Shown here: one piece after another, positions 22,101-33,129 of the stretch | How the letters are laid out: each line of letters opens with the position of its first letter | Position numbering within the stretch: position 1 is the first letter of the stretch | Translations under genes and position numbers: made by a program | Source of the DNA: Diphasiastrum complanatum | Lineage: Eukaryota; Streptophyta; Lycopodiopsida; Lycopodiales; Lycopodiaceae | NCBI GenBank assembly: GCA_029204225.1 | Contig: CM055100.1 | Coordinates: 58,152,236-58,216,235 of the forward strand | DNA: 64,000 nt | Direction: 5' to 3' | Notes under the pieces: model-generated | Told to the model about the DNA's origin: nothing | What the model saw: only the letters and a program-made list of their open reading frames with translations | The model's database searches: none

Positions 22101-23282
22101 ATGGCCGAGGAGCAAGATCTTGGTTTTGAGGAGGAGCTCATGGAGGAGCAAGCACCAAACCCACCTATCACACCAAGGAGATCTTCAAGGGCAAAAGTGG
22201 AGCCATCAAGGCTCACATATCAAGGCAAAGGACAGCAAGTTGAGGGTATCTCATCCACTTCTTATGCTTTATCTAGTTTTGAAGAACCATCTAATGTTGA
22301 AGATGCATTGAACTCCAGAGAATGGTATAAAGCTATGTTGGATGAGTATGATGCCTTGATAGAGAATGAAACTTGGTTGCTTGTTGAGAGACCTCAAAGG
22401 AATGTAATAGGATGCAAGTGGGTCTTCAAGCTTAAGTTGAATGCAAATGGGAGTGTTAACAAACATAAAGCAAGATTAGTTGCAAAAGGTTTTGCTCAAG
22501 AGAGAGGGATAGACTATGAGAAAACTTTTGCACCCGTGGCCAAGATGGTCACAATAAGGCTAATCATTGCACTTGCATCACATTTTGGATGGATTCTATG
22601 TCAAATGGATGTCTCTAATGCTTTCTTGAATGGTTTTTTGGAAGAGGATATCTATATGGAGCAGCCACAAGGGTTCATCAAGCATGGAATGGAGAACAAA
22701 GTATGCCATCTCCAAAGAAGCATCTATGGCTTGAAGCAAGCCTCGAGATCTTGGAATTCAAGACTACATTGCTATCTTATTTCACTTTCTTTTGTTCAAA
22801 GTGAATATGATCCCACTCTTTACATTAAATTTGATGATGTTGGTATTGTACTTTTACTCATTTATGTAGATGACATCATGATTAGTGGAAATAGTGTTGA
22901 TGGTATTGAAAAAATCAAGATAGATCTATCCTTAGAGTTCAAGATGGTAGATCTAGGGTGTCTTCACTTCATCTTAGGCATAGAAGTACTTAGAGGGTCT
23001 GATTTTATCTTTATAAGTCAAGTAAACTATGCTCAAAGTCTTTTGAAGAAGTTTAAGATGGAAGTATGCAAAAGTGTTGACACACCAATGGAGCAAGATG
23101 TAAAAGTGCCAAATGAAGATGATGAAAGATCCTTCATGGACATCACTTTGTTTAGGCAACTTATAGGTTCCTTAATGTGGATCACTATAACTAGACCAGA
23201 TCTTAGCTTTAGTGTATGTAGGTTGAGCCAATCCATGCAAAAGCCATTGAATATCCATTGGAAAAAGGCTAAGAAGATTTAA
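22101..23282 (+). pseudogene. C3 reverse transcriptase
   Basis: The copia RT begins around EWYKAMLDEYDAL and includes QMDVSNAFLNG and the active site LLIYVDDIMISG, so the catalytic aspartates are intact. The frame ends at 23282 (KKAKKI then stop). Comparison with E6 (GKRILRYISG) shows that one base is missing in the T run near 23275, which shifts RNase H into another frame. Confidence 0.85.
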
Positions 23283-23827
23283 GATACATCTCGGGTACAC
23301 TGGATTTTGGGATTCTATATAGAGGAGATGTGATTAACCTTCATGCATTTAGTGATTCAGATTTTGCAGGGGACAAGAGGGATAGGAGATTAACAAGTGC
23401 CTATTCAACTTTCATAGGAGAAGGTGTGGTTTCATGGCTTTCAAAAAAGCAAGAAACTATATCTCTATCTTCAACCGAGGCCGAGTACAAAGCTTTGACA
23501 ACCACTACAAAGGAGGTACTTTGGATCAAGAGATTATTGGTGGAACTAAAGATCATGGATTCAGAGGAGACACCAATCATCTACAATGACAATATATCAA
23601 CCCAACACCTTGCATCTAACCCAATCTTCCATGCAAGATCTAAGCACATTGAGATATGCCATCACTTTGTGAGAGAAATGGTGCAAGCCAAGGAGATTGC
23701 TTTGGAGCATGTTCCAAGCAATGAATGTGTAGCTGATCTACTTACTAAACCACTTCAAAAGACACCTTTTATGAAGTTCAAATCATCACTTGGAGTGATT
23801 AGTAAAGCAATGATTGAACCAAGCTAG
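23283..23827 (+). pseudogene. C3 RNase H
   Basis: It reads ISGTLDFGILYRG, then FSDSDFAGDKRDRR, SLSSTEAEYKAL and IIYNDNISTQHL, with the expected acidic residues of copia RNase H, ending SLGVISKAMIEPS at 23827 just before the PPT. It is out of frame with RT because of the single-base deletion. Confidence 0.85.
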
Positions 23828-23841
23828 ATAGTGAGGAGGAG

Positions 23842-24499
23842 TGTTAAAAATTCACAATTCTAGCTTGACTAGTTTTGGTCATATGACTTGTAAATAGTTA
23901 GATGGTCATGATGTGGCTTGTCACACGTGCCAAATAGCATAGGATTCCATTCATAAGGATGTTCTCAAGTAGACCTAAGTGTTGGAACCTTTGGAATGAG
24001 TCCAAATTATGCTTAGATACTTTGGTAATTTTTGCATTGTTGAGGGATCTCCAAGATTCCAACCCTAACTTGGTAGGGATGAAAGATCCACCAAAATTAG
24101 CATTAGGGATAGGTTTAGGGCTACTCATACCTGTCCAAAACCGTGATGGATCATGTATATATAGGTGATGATATCTCACCAAAATCAATCAAGCAATTTC
24201 ATGTTTTTTCTCTCATAATGGTGCAATTGCTCTCTATGTTCATAATTGTTTGAGTACTTGTGATTACTAATGATTATAGGATTGAATGTAGGTCTGGTGT
24301 ACAGTACTCAGACTGTGGGAGGCCGTACTTTCACACGTGTGAATCCTTCTTCAAGGATTTGGGCCATTTAGTGAGGTTCAAGCATAGATTTTTGATGGAT
24401 TTTGATGGTTCAACTTGTGCTAATCTTATGAAATCATAATCTATTGTTTCCCTCATCATTTCAATTGTTTTAGGATCCTTATTTGCTGTAATTTTTACA
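23842..24499 (+). repeat. C3 3' LTR
   Basis: This is 658 bp. It differs from the left copy mainly by absence of about 24 bp after GATAC (near 24020). The palindrome is at 24330-24343. Confidence 0.95.
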
Positions 24500-24504
24500 A
24501 TAGA

Positions 24505-24757
24505 TTCACCTAGAATAGAGTCCTATGCATGGACCAACTATTCATAGAAATGTTATTGATAACTCTACACATGCATACATTGTCTACCTTGTCTAAACTC
24601 CATTTAGTGTGTTATGTGCCTCACAAGGATACTAGTTACTTTCAGGTCACGTCCAGTATGATGTGGCATAACTAACGGCTTGTTTCACTGGAGTACCGTG
24701 TATCCAAGACTAGGAGTATATTGTATCCTATATATTGGTCATGGACATAGCATTCTT
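24505..24757 (-). repeat. Probable chromovirus 3' LTR (part), interrupted by C3
   Basis: On the minus strand a purine tract AAGGAGGGAAGAA (about 24758-24770) follows the end of pol and is followed by TGCTATGTCCATGACC. This is the expected PPT/LTR boundary. The LTR is then interrupted by C3 at 24504 and may continue left of 18364; its end was not found. Confidence 0.45.
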
Positions 24758-26499
24758 CCCTCCTTAAATTGTTTCTATCCTTAAAAACTAAAATTCAAAA
24801 AATTCATCTTTATGCTATCAACTCTCTCCCACGAATCATCATCCTCAGTATGACCCTTCCACCGAGTTAAGCATCCAGAGATAGAACGATTTCTCAATTG
24901 TTTATCTCTCGTTCTGAGCACTTTCTCAGGTTCCAAAGGTACACTAAGTGACAAATCTTCCAAATGGGATAAATCCTCATCTGATCCAACTGTATCACCA
25001 TCATGTAAACTTAGTTTCAAACGACTTACATGAAATACTGGGTGTGCAGTCGATTTTCTTTAAAGATCGAGTTCTACGCCAAAGAACCAATTCTACGTAC
25101 AATCCTGAAAGTCATCAACTTTAAAATCTCTTGGAGATCTCTTAAGATCGGTATAGTGTTTAGCTCTATCCTGAGCACTTCGGATACTATCCTTAGCCAC
25201 TTGCAATATTTCTTGCATATCATGCAAAAAATCAGCAATCTTCTGGATCTTAACAGACTTCGTCTCAACAAATTTAGGAGATCTAGGTTGAAAACCTTAT
25301 ATAAGCATAAAAGGACTGTAACCTGTAGCATAATGTTTTCTACTATTATATGCAAACTCAACCAGTGGGAGATAATCTTCCCAATGAGATTGCTTGTGAG
25401 AAACATACGTCCTCAAAATATCTTCCATAGTTTGACTAGTCCTCTCTGTCTGGCCATCTGATTCAGGATGATTAGAAGAACTTAAACTCAAAGAAGTTTC
25501 CAGTTTATGGAATAATGCTGACCAAAAGTGACCTGTGAACTTAGGATCTCTATCACTAACAATGTCACTTGGCAAACCATACAATCGAAATAATCTTTCA
25601 ACAAAGATCTGGGCTAAATCAAAAGCCTTTATAGTTGACTTGACTAGTATGAATACAACTAACTTAGTTAACTGATTCACTACAACCCAAATAGAATCAT
25701 TTTGTCATTGGGTCTTTCGAAGTCCAACTACAAAATCCATAGATATGCTTTCCCATTTCTTATATGGGATATCTAACGGATGCAACAAACCACCAGCCTT
25801 ATGGCGTTCAGCATTTGCTAGAGAATTAATAAAATTATGAGTTGAACCACTGTCCAATAAATACTCACTTCTTGATCTTTAACTGTGCCAATTATACGGA
25901 AAAGTTCATTAGGCAAGAAAGAAGTAGTACTAAAAGAACATTCACACTCACAATCAGTCAGGTTAATTTCCAAAGTCTTACCATTGCCTTCTGGGATTTC
26001 AATCATGTGAGCAGAACTTTTCTTCCTTTCTGGACAAAATTTCATCATATGTCCAGGCTTCTTACAGACAAAACATAAGTTCTCTCTTTTAGCCTTTTTT
26101 CGGAACATAGATTCTTTGAATCTCTTTCTCTTCGGTTTCTTGGATTCCGATGCTGCTTTATCTTTTTCATCAAAGTATTTTACTTGGTCTAGACCGCGCT
26201 TCTTGTCCTTCTTGGTTTTTAAAGTGGTTGTAATTAGCGCAAATTGCTTCATGGATGCCACCACTGTAGGATCATATGCTTTCGAAATCCGAAATGCATC
26301 CTCGAGGTTTTGAAGCACATTTCGCCTGCATTCGTTCTAATAGTCGGCTGGCAGACCTAGCACAAACTGTCGTAATGCCAACTTCACATCGAATGATGGA
26401 ACCCTATTCCATAGGTCCATGAATTCCTAGATATAAGAGTCTAAACTCTTTGTATCCATCTTGCAGTTCACGAACTTTAGGTAGTAGTCCATGTCATCA
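24758..26499 (-). pseudogene. Chromovirus (Ty3/gypsy) gag, protease edge, integrase and chromodomain; RT deleted
   Basis: Minus-strand order: gag fragment (26499-25860) with knuckle CFVCKKPGHMMKFC; the protease active-site text LLDSGSTHNFINS (about 25860-25820); then directly AERHKAGGLLHPLDIP, WESISMDFVVGL and GLPSDIVSDRDPKFTGHFW ... NHPESDGQTER, the integrase with D,D,E motifs (25800-25297); then KVLRTRDKQLRNRSISGCLTRWKGHTEDDDSWE (25000-24800, given here as pieces), a chromodomain-like end, with stop at 24781. RT and RNase H, normally about 1.5 kb between protease and integrase, are absent: the join lies within SLANAERHK. Several stops and shifts occur. Confidence 0.75.
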
Positions 26500-26504
26500 G
26501 CAAA

Positions 26505-27664
26505 TGTTGGCAGATCCCCTACTCTAGAGGATTTGCTGGTTTGTGGTTCTTTTACTTCTTGCTTACAACTTCTACGGCTTGGTATTTTGCCTGTTACCAG
26601 GCTTCATGACATTCATTAGAAGTCTTCTTGATCTTACAATGCCAAACCAAGCAGAAGGGACAAATTTTCATTGTAGTATATTTTTGTCATGCCTGTCAGA
26701 GGACAACTCAGGGTCGTCACTCTTGAACGCACTTACATTCATACATAGATGCAAGCCAAGAACACTCATTCACAGATCAAATTGCAGCCCAAATGAACAT
26801 TCAGTAGATTCTATAGCTACCTACTCTAAAAACGAACTGAATCAGATCCTAAGCATTACCAAACTGAGCTGCACTTGCATAAATTGACAAAACAAGAAAC
26901 AAGAACTAAACTTTAGCATTTTAGAAGTCCAAGAATCAAGAAACCAACCAGTCTTTTGATTCTTGGACATCCCAAGAACATCAAGAACTAGATTGTAAAG
27001 AGATATGCAAGAACTACACCACAGATTCAGCCTATTTAGTTACCTGAATGTTGGTTCCTACATTATTCCACAAACAAGAAAAAAAACTAATCCACTCTAC
27101 AAAAGCAACAAATCTAATCCACTCTACAGTCCACAACCACACACAAAAGGAGGGAAGGGCAAGATCACAAATGCATCACTCAAGAGACAAGCATGATCAA
27201 GGAGCTCAATGGATGCACCAAACTCGTGAAGGCTCTTCTCATTTCAGCATGGAGTTGATACAATTCACGAAAAGCTCCTCTTCACAAAGAGGGAGTCTCT
27301 TAGATAAGCAAGAGGGCTCCTTAGGTGGCATCCTAGTGTAATTTCCACATTTCACAAATTACAAGTGGAATAATACTCTCCACTAGAGGTCACCATCAAA
27401 AGATGGCTCACTCTACTTTCTTTAAGAGGGGTCTACTTGCATTTAATACATTTGCCTAGAAATACTGGTTCCTACATGGTCATTCCATCTTTCGGGATTC
27501 ACCATGAGGCTTACACAGTTCTTGTTTGTCATTCCTAACTGGCATTTCTCAGCTCTCAATCTTCATTCGTCTTGTCGTCTCAAAGACCTCCTCGGTCTAA
27601 GGTGAGGGGTGCTCTTGAGTTGCTCTGTCCGAGTTCCTTGGGGATTCGTCAGAATCAGCCAACA
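26505..27664 (-). repeat. R-family LTR, copy R1 (3' LTR of a minus-strand gypsy element)
   Basis: This is 1160 bp. Read on the minus strand it starts TGTTGGCTGATTCTGAC and ends CAACA. It is preceded (minus direction) by a purine tract AGGGGTGGGATGA (27665-27677), which marks it as a 3' LTR. It matches 30905-32056 and, inverted, 54104-55249. The left ~110 bp is more diverged. It abuts chromovirus gag at 26504 (flank gcaaa). Confidence 0.7.
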
Positions 27665-28250
27665 TCATCCCACCCCTAATGTGTTGCAGGACACACTGCA
27701 ACTCATATTGGACGATGTTGCTCCGCTTTGCATTGGCATCTTCGATCGTCACTTGGAAAAGTGTAGATCCTCGCTCGCTTACATAAAACCAAGTGCTTAT
27801 TGTCGCTAGTCTTTATCACAAAAACCATTTTTTACGAATTGTCGCAGTTTAACCAGAATGTCTTATTGCTACAATTGGTTGACATTCTCAAAATTGGAGA
27901 GCTCTCAGCAACTTCACAACCTACATGCTCGAGTGCTTTCCATGTGTCTCTTTGTTTTGTCACTTGTATCTACCATTGACAGTTTCATCTTTGGTTTTTT
28001 GGCAGATTCTATTTTCTGGGAGGTCTATATCCTCCATTTGCCTCTGGGTGTTTCCGTGGTTATTCTCTCAGTTGAAGTTCCAGTCTCAAGGAAAAACTTT
28101 GATTTGCAGGTTGCACGAACTTTGATTATCAGTCTCAAGGGGATGGATTCATAAAAAATTGGTGGTAGGAACAGTTTTGGATGGATGGTTTGGTAACAGT
28201 GAGGAAACATCATGAAGGCTTGGTGATAGGGTGAAGGAACTGATGGAAGG
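27665..28250 (-). mobile_element. R-family internal 3' region
   Basis: It matches 53530-54103 in inverted orientation (for example TCCTTCACCC, then CAAACCATCCATCC). No pol domain is seen; the piece is the untranslated or ORF-poor end before the PPT. At about 28250 the match stops and the LTR2-element leader begins, so this is a rearrangement junction. Confidence 0.6.
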
Positions 28251-29010
28251 ATTTGCTGGGTATTCACTTTTTAGTGACTTTTTAGCACTTAAATCTAATA
28301 TTCTGCTCATTAGAATCAAACTAACTCTCGCAAGCTCTTCTGTGTCCTGGTCTTACTGAGATGGAACTTCAGAATCCTCTGCGAGAGTTCTTGACCACTG
28401 GAGCTGAAAATTTCACTGTCTGCGAGGGTTCACTGGTACTTTCCCGTCTTTTTTTCACTGGGAACTCTCTCACAGGCACTTAATCATCAAACTAACTCTC
28501 GCAAGCTTCTCTGTGTCCTGGTCTCACTAAGATGGAACTTTAGAGGGCTCTGCGAGAGTTCTTATGAAGATTTGAATTTTTTTGGAATTTTTCAAGGGTT
28601 TTTTGAATTTTTTTATGATTTTTCTCTGATTTTTACAATGTGCTTGGAACTACTCTTGCAGGCTTCTATGCAGGTCTGGGACAATACCCTAGAGCTGCTG
28701 CCAGTCATGCAAGGGTTAATTCCCACTGATTTTGGAGATATAAAAATCTGATGAGTTTTTTTTGGCTCTTTTTCCCTCCAAAATGCAGATTGGTGTGTTT
28801 GAGTTTTTTGGATGATTGGTTTGGGTTTCAAGCCCTTAGAGGTTGTTCAGGGCCTCCTCTACCCTCTCACACCTCCTCCGCTAGCTGTGAACAGTCCAAA
28901 CACAAAAAAAATATAGAAAACTAACTCTAAACTCCCAAAAATCTACCTAAACTACTCTAAAAAGCAAGAAAATAGCTAAAAATGCAACTAAACTAGTTAG
29001 TGAAAACCTA
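28251..29010 (-). repeat. LTR2-element leader with CTCTCGCA motif repeats
   Basis: This is untranslated leader downstream (minus direction) of the PBS. Two direct repeats of about 80 bp (28313-28395 and 28487-28565) each contain ACTCTCGCAAGCT at one end and CTGCGAGAGTTCTT at the other. The short word and its complement occur about six times and recur in the post-integrase spacer of E4 (36165-36460). Confidence 0.65.
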
Positions 29011-29028
29011 TCCCCGGCAACGACGCCA
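29011..29028 (-). other. LTR2-element primer-binding site
   Basis: The complement reads TGGCGTCGTTGCCGGGGA, a gypsy PBS typical of plant elements of the Tat/Athila group, one base after the LTR end (29030). Confidence 0.8.
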
Positions 29029-29029
29029 C

Positions 29030-29816
29030 TGTGGGGTTGAAGATCTTTTGTAGTATGGATAGGTGCTTAACTATGCATAGATGCTACTTTTAGTTAATTT
29101 TCTACTTTCTCCCTTAACTCTACTCACCACTATACTACTCCTCTTTAACTCTACTCCTCTACACTATCATTCATCATAGTTTGGTTGAAGGGAAGGAATG
29201 GAGAAGAAGAGATTGAGAAGAGAAGAGAAAGAGAGAGAAAGAGAGTGAGGGTGGAGGTTAGCTCAAATGCTCCTTATGCTTGCTAATAGAAAAACATTCA
29301 CTATTGGCAAACAATAAACATGGAAATAGAAAGCAAGAGAAAACACAACCAAGAGCAATAGCAAGTAGTGAATAGCAAATGAGGATGCTTCTCTTCCAAA
29401 AATGGTAGAGTTTTCTCCTTCTCATTAAGCATGGAAAAAGTGTACAAATGGTGCCTTTTTATAAAATGGGGAAGGCCCTTGCCCCTCAATCTTATTGGCT
29501 AATATTCACAATGATCCTAACCATTCATCTTGGACCCAACTTGATCCAAGGGTCCACAAAAAGTACACTAGAAATCACAAGATTCATGCGAGTCCCAATT
29601 TGGACCCAACTCTAAAAAGTGATCTCTAAGTTTAAAAATGACATTGGGCCTCTAGTTTTATTTTAATTACAAGGCCCAAGTCAAGTTTATTCTATTTACA
29701 GCTTCAATTGCATGCTCGTTGGACCATGGGCTTATACACGCAGGATGTCATGCCCTCTCAACACATTTTATTGGAGGATTTTATTTTTTTACACTTTGTT
29801 GGGAATACCCCCAACA
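29030..29816 (-). repeat. LTR2, left copy (5' LTR, inverted)
   Basis: This is 787 bp on the minus strand, TGTTGGGGGTATTCCC ... CCCCACA, matching 39962-40784, which lies in plus orientation. With the PBS beside it this copy is the 5' LTR. The bases outside it on its upstream side, 29817-29821, read acatc on the plus strand (gatgt in LTR direction), the same 5-mer that follows the right LTR. Confidence 0.9.
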
Positions 29817-29821
29817 ACATC

Positions 29822-30080
29822 CAAATATCACCATAAATGGAAACCTTACTAAAAGTAACAGCCAACTAGATCTGATACCATGTGAACAGATGTAAACGAA
29901 GGTAGAGGGTGACAGATGCAAAGAAAATGCGGAAGCGATGCTGTGTGTGGTATTTGATGGCTGGTGTGTTTGTTGTTTGGCATGGATGTGGTCTGGCTAA
30001 GATGGTGATAGGTTGCAGTGGAAGGGTCTGTGGGCCGTCGTAAGGTGGTGATAGGGTGGTCAGTTGTGGTGGACCTGATT
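29822..30080 (-). mobile_element. Copia 5' end fragment with decayed PBS
   Basis: GATCTGATACCATGTGAAC at 29869-29887 is the complement of LTR end (..TTCACA) plus TGGTATCAGATC, a copia PBS with one changed base. The LTR would extend right from 29881, but its other end is not found before the minisatellite. Open frames here (29849-30162) have no motif. Confidence 0.4.
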
Positions 30081-30828
30081 GCTTTGGTTGACATTTGATT
30101 GAATTCCTTCGGTCGAGATCTGATAGGGACCCGTCGGTCGAGATCTGTTCAAAAACCATCAATCGAGATCTAACACAGGAGGCGTCGATTGAGAGTTGAC
30201 TGATAGCATCGGTCGAGATCTAACTGAGAGTGTCGGTCAAGATTTGACTGATAGCATTGGTCGAGATCTAACTGAGAGCGTCGGTTGAGATATGACTGAT
30301 AGCATCGGTCGAGATATGACTGATGGCGTCGGTCGAGATCTAAGATAGGAGGCGTCGGTCGAGAGCTAACTGATAGCGTTGGTCGAGATCTAACTGAGGG
30401 TGTCGATCGAGATCTGATTGATGGCGTCGGTCGAGATCTAACATTGGTTGTCAGTTGAGATTGGACAGTGTGTGTCGGTTGAGATTGGAAGCGACTTCCA
30501 TCAGTTGAGATCTAACTGATGGGCATCGATCAAGGTTTCAGAAAAAAGGCTTCGGTTGAGATCTAACGCATGGCCGTCGGTCGAGATTGGAATGAGGCCG
30601 TTGGTTGAGATCTGATGGAGTACAGTCAGTTGAGATATGAGTGGAAATCGTTTGTCGAGATTTCAATAGATTACCGTCGGTCGAGATGTAATGAATGACC
30701 ATCAGTTGAGATCTGAGAGAGAGTGTGTCAGTTGAGATTCAATAAAATACGTTGGCTGAGATAGGACACGAGCTCTCCAGTTGAGATTTCAACACAGGGG
30801 GGGCTCCAGTTGAGATGTGATCGTGAGG
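30080..30828. repeat. Minisatellite, ~29 units of 24-26 bp
   Basis: Tandem units built on GTCGGTCGAGATCTAACTGA plus a few bases (often TAGC), most exactly 24 bp, drifting to 25-29 bp at the right end. One 24-bp unit frame encodes VGRDLTDS without stops, but units of other lengths break any long frame. It sits between a copia LTR fragment and the PBS of R2, so it may lie in the leader of the R element or be independent. Confidence 0.9.
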
Positions 30829-30887
30829 GGACGGGCGGAGCGTGGACAAGGTTGCGGGTTTCTGATGTAGAAGGTGTTGGAGTTCAA

Positions 30888-30902
30888 TGGGCAACGGTGC
30901 CA
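30888..30902 (-). other. R-element primer-binding site
   Basis: The complement reads TGGCACCGTTGCCCA two bases inside the LTR end at 30905, a gypsy-type PBS. It shows that R2 is a 5' LTR of a minus-strand element. Confidence 0.65.
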
Positions 30903-30904
30903 AA

Positions 30905-32056
30905 TGTTTACAAATTCTCTGATCCAGAGGATCTGTTGGTTTTTAAACTTGATTCTTTCTTACTTTTGCCTATCAGTAGAGACGGTGGATTCTTCTTGAG
31001 ATTATCATTCTTGTTTTAACCCAAGATCAGGCCGAAGGGAACAGATTGGTTATTGTAGTATAGTTTTTTTGTCCTGCCTGTCAAAGGACTACTCAGGGAT
31101 GAACTCTCTTGAACGCACTTACATTCTAACAGAGATGCAAGCCAAGAATGCTCATTCACAGATCAGAGTGCAGCCCATATGAACATTCAGCAGATTCTAT
31201 AGCTATCTACTCCTAAAAACGAACTGAATAAGAGCCTAAGCATTACTAAACTGAGCTACACTTGCATAAATTGACAAAACAAGAAACAAGAACTAATCTA
31301 CAGCATGTTAGAAGTCCAAGAATCAAGAAACCAACCAGTCTTTTGATTCTTGGACATCCCAAGAACATCAAGAACTGGATTGTAAAGAGATATGCAAGAA
31401 TTACACCACAGATCCAGCCTATTTAGTTTACCTGAATGTTGGTTCCTACATTAATCCACAAATAAAAAAAAGAAGCTAATCCACTCTAGGAAAGCAGCAA
31501 ATCTAATCCACTCTACAGTCCACAGCCACACACAAAAGGAGGGAAGGGCAAGATCATAAATGCATCACTCAAGAAACAAGCATGATCAAGGAGCTCAATG
31601 GATGCACCAAACTCGTGAAGGCTCTTCTCATTTTAGCATGGAGTTGATACAATTCACAAAAAGCTCCTCTTCACAAAGAGGGAGTCTCTTAAATAAGCAA
31701 GAGAGCTCCTTAGGTGGCATCCTAGTGAATTTTCACATTTCACAAACTACAAGTGGAATAATGCTCTAGGTCACCATCAAAAGGTGGCTCACTCTACTTT
31801 CTTTAAGATAGGTCTACTTGCATATTACATTTACTTAGAAATACTAGTTCCTACATGATCATTCCATCTTCCGGGATTCACCACGAGGCTTACACAGTTC
31901 TTGCTTGCCATTCCTAACTAGCATTTCTCGGCTCTCATACTCGGCTCTTAGTTTTCATTAGTCTCGTCTTCTCAGAGACCTCCTCAGTCTAAGGTGAGAG
32001 GTGCTCTTGTGTTGCTCTGTCCGAGTATCTTGGGGATTTGTCAGAATCAGCCAACA
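30905..32056 (-). repeat. R-family LTR, copy R2 (5' LTR)
   Basis: This is 1152 bp, TG...CA on the minus strand. To the right it is followed immediately by atcgt and then gypsy gag (32057 on) in plus orientation. In the uninterrupted gag of E7 the site reads CTTGATCGTGACAAAAAG, so R2 lies exactly at a gag insertion point with atcgt as duplication. Confidence 0.85.
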
Positions 32057-32976
32057 ATCGTGAAGATAAAACAGACTGGTCAATTTTAAAAGAGTCATTT
32101 GTCAAGCGTTTTAAGCCCTTTTGTTTGATAGAGAGTCCTTTTGTCAAATTGAATAACATCAAAATGACAAAAGATGAATGCGTACGAGACTATATCGAGA
32201 GTTTCAAACGCCTCAAAAGTCAAGTACAAGAACAGCCCTCCAAACAGATGCTCATCATCTGGTTCTTAGTCGGCCTTCCAAGATGGATTAGACGCGAGCT
32301 TAAATCCAATGACGAATATATGAGCCTCAAATGAGCTATGTCTGACGCCATCAAAGAAGAAGACGAGGGATTAGATGTTGACGAATCCAGGGAAAGATGA
32401 GCACCACGTGCTCTTGTCCATGAGTCAAAGCCGATCAAGGACACCCAAGATCAGCTTTGGAAATCCCAGTTGGAGTTGCTTAATAAGCAACATCAACTAC
32501 AGATGGAGAAACTCACCAATGAGTTTCAAGCTACCCTGAAGTCTATCCAAAGCAGTATGCCTGATCAGTCAAACCCTGCACAGGTACCTAATAGACGAAA
32601 AACAATATGGTGCCCACACTACCGGGCTACGCATCTTGTTGATGCTTGTCCTTCATATCCGCCTATCCAAGCACATACAGTCCAACAATATGAAGCACAA
32701 CCATCACATTCTGGACATTCCTTGACTTATCATGAATATCCACCAGAAAGTCTAGAACCACTAGCCATACAAGATGGCTATGCTATTATACAAGGGCCAT
32801 TGAGCACCACATGTTTCATCGGTGGTGAAACTGGCCACTTCATGGTTGATTGTCCAGTCAAGACCAAGTACCATGCTGAGTGTCCTGACTGTATCAAAAA
32901 ACACAGTTTCAAAGACTGTCCAAAACAACCAACTACGATCCTACCTGCCCATCACGTCAGTTATGAATCCCGATAG
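32057..32976 (+). pseudogene. E4 gag, carboxy-terminal part
   Basis: The frame resumes after the R2 insertion with DKTDWSILKESFVKRFK and continues through the retrotransposon gag core (IKMTKDECVRDYIESFKRLK ... LVGLPRWIRRELK). A TGA follows LKSNDEYMSLK, and then a second open piece (32470-32976) holds cysteine-rich text: WCPHYRATHLVDACP, CFIGGETGHFMVDCP and CPDCIKKHSFKDCP, three degenerate zinc-knuckle-like units. It ends at TAG 32974. E7 has the same protein nearly residue for residue. Confidence 0.8.
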
Positions 32977-33129
32977 GATCCTCATGACAACCACATGAGC
33001 ACCATAGCACCCAACCGCTCAACTTGCTGCTCACTCAAGAAGTTTCTAGCAAACTTCTGCAATACGGAACCAGGAGAAGAAGAAAGGATACTGCATGTGG
33101 GAGAGTAGTTAACACCCACGTAGTTCAAG

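Larger units (their letters stand above)
18364..24499 (+). mobile_element. C3: complete Ty1/copia element, mutated
   Basis: The element is 6136 bp with LTRs 18364-19045 and 23842-24499, PBS TGGTATCAGAGC at 19046-19057, purine tract GTGAGGAGGAG (23831-23841) and a 5-bp duplication ataga at 18359-18363 and 24500-24504. It carries gag, zinc knuckle, protease, integrase, RT and RNase H in copia order, broken by two stops and one single-base deletion. A 24-bp gap distinguishes the LTRs along with a few substitutions, so it is older than E6. Confidence 0.95.

Noticed and set aside
29849-30162. Minus-strand open frames of 81 and 98 codons
   Set aside because: They overlap the minisatellite and copia LTR fragment; the periodic unit keeps a frame open without coding meaning.
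26500-32061. R1 and R2 as the two LTRs of one undisturbed R element
   Set aside because: Orientation, PPT and PBS would fit, but the flanks are gcaaa and atcgt, and the space between contains an inverted LTR2 and copia pieces, so at least two elements or a rearrangement are involved.
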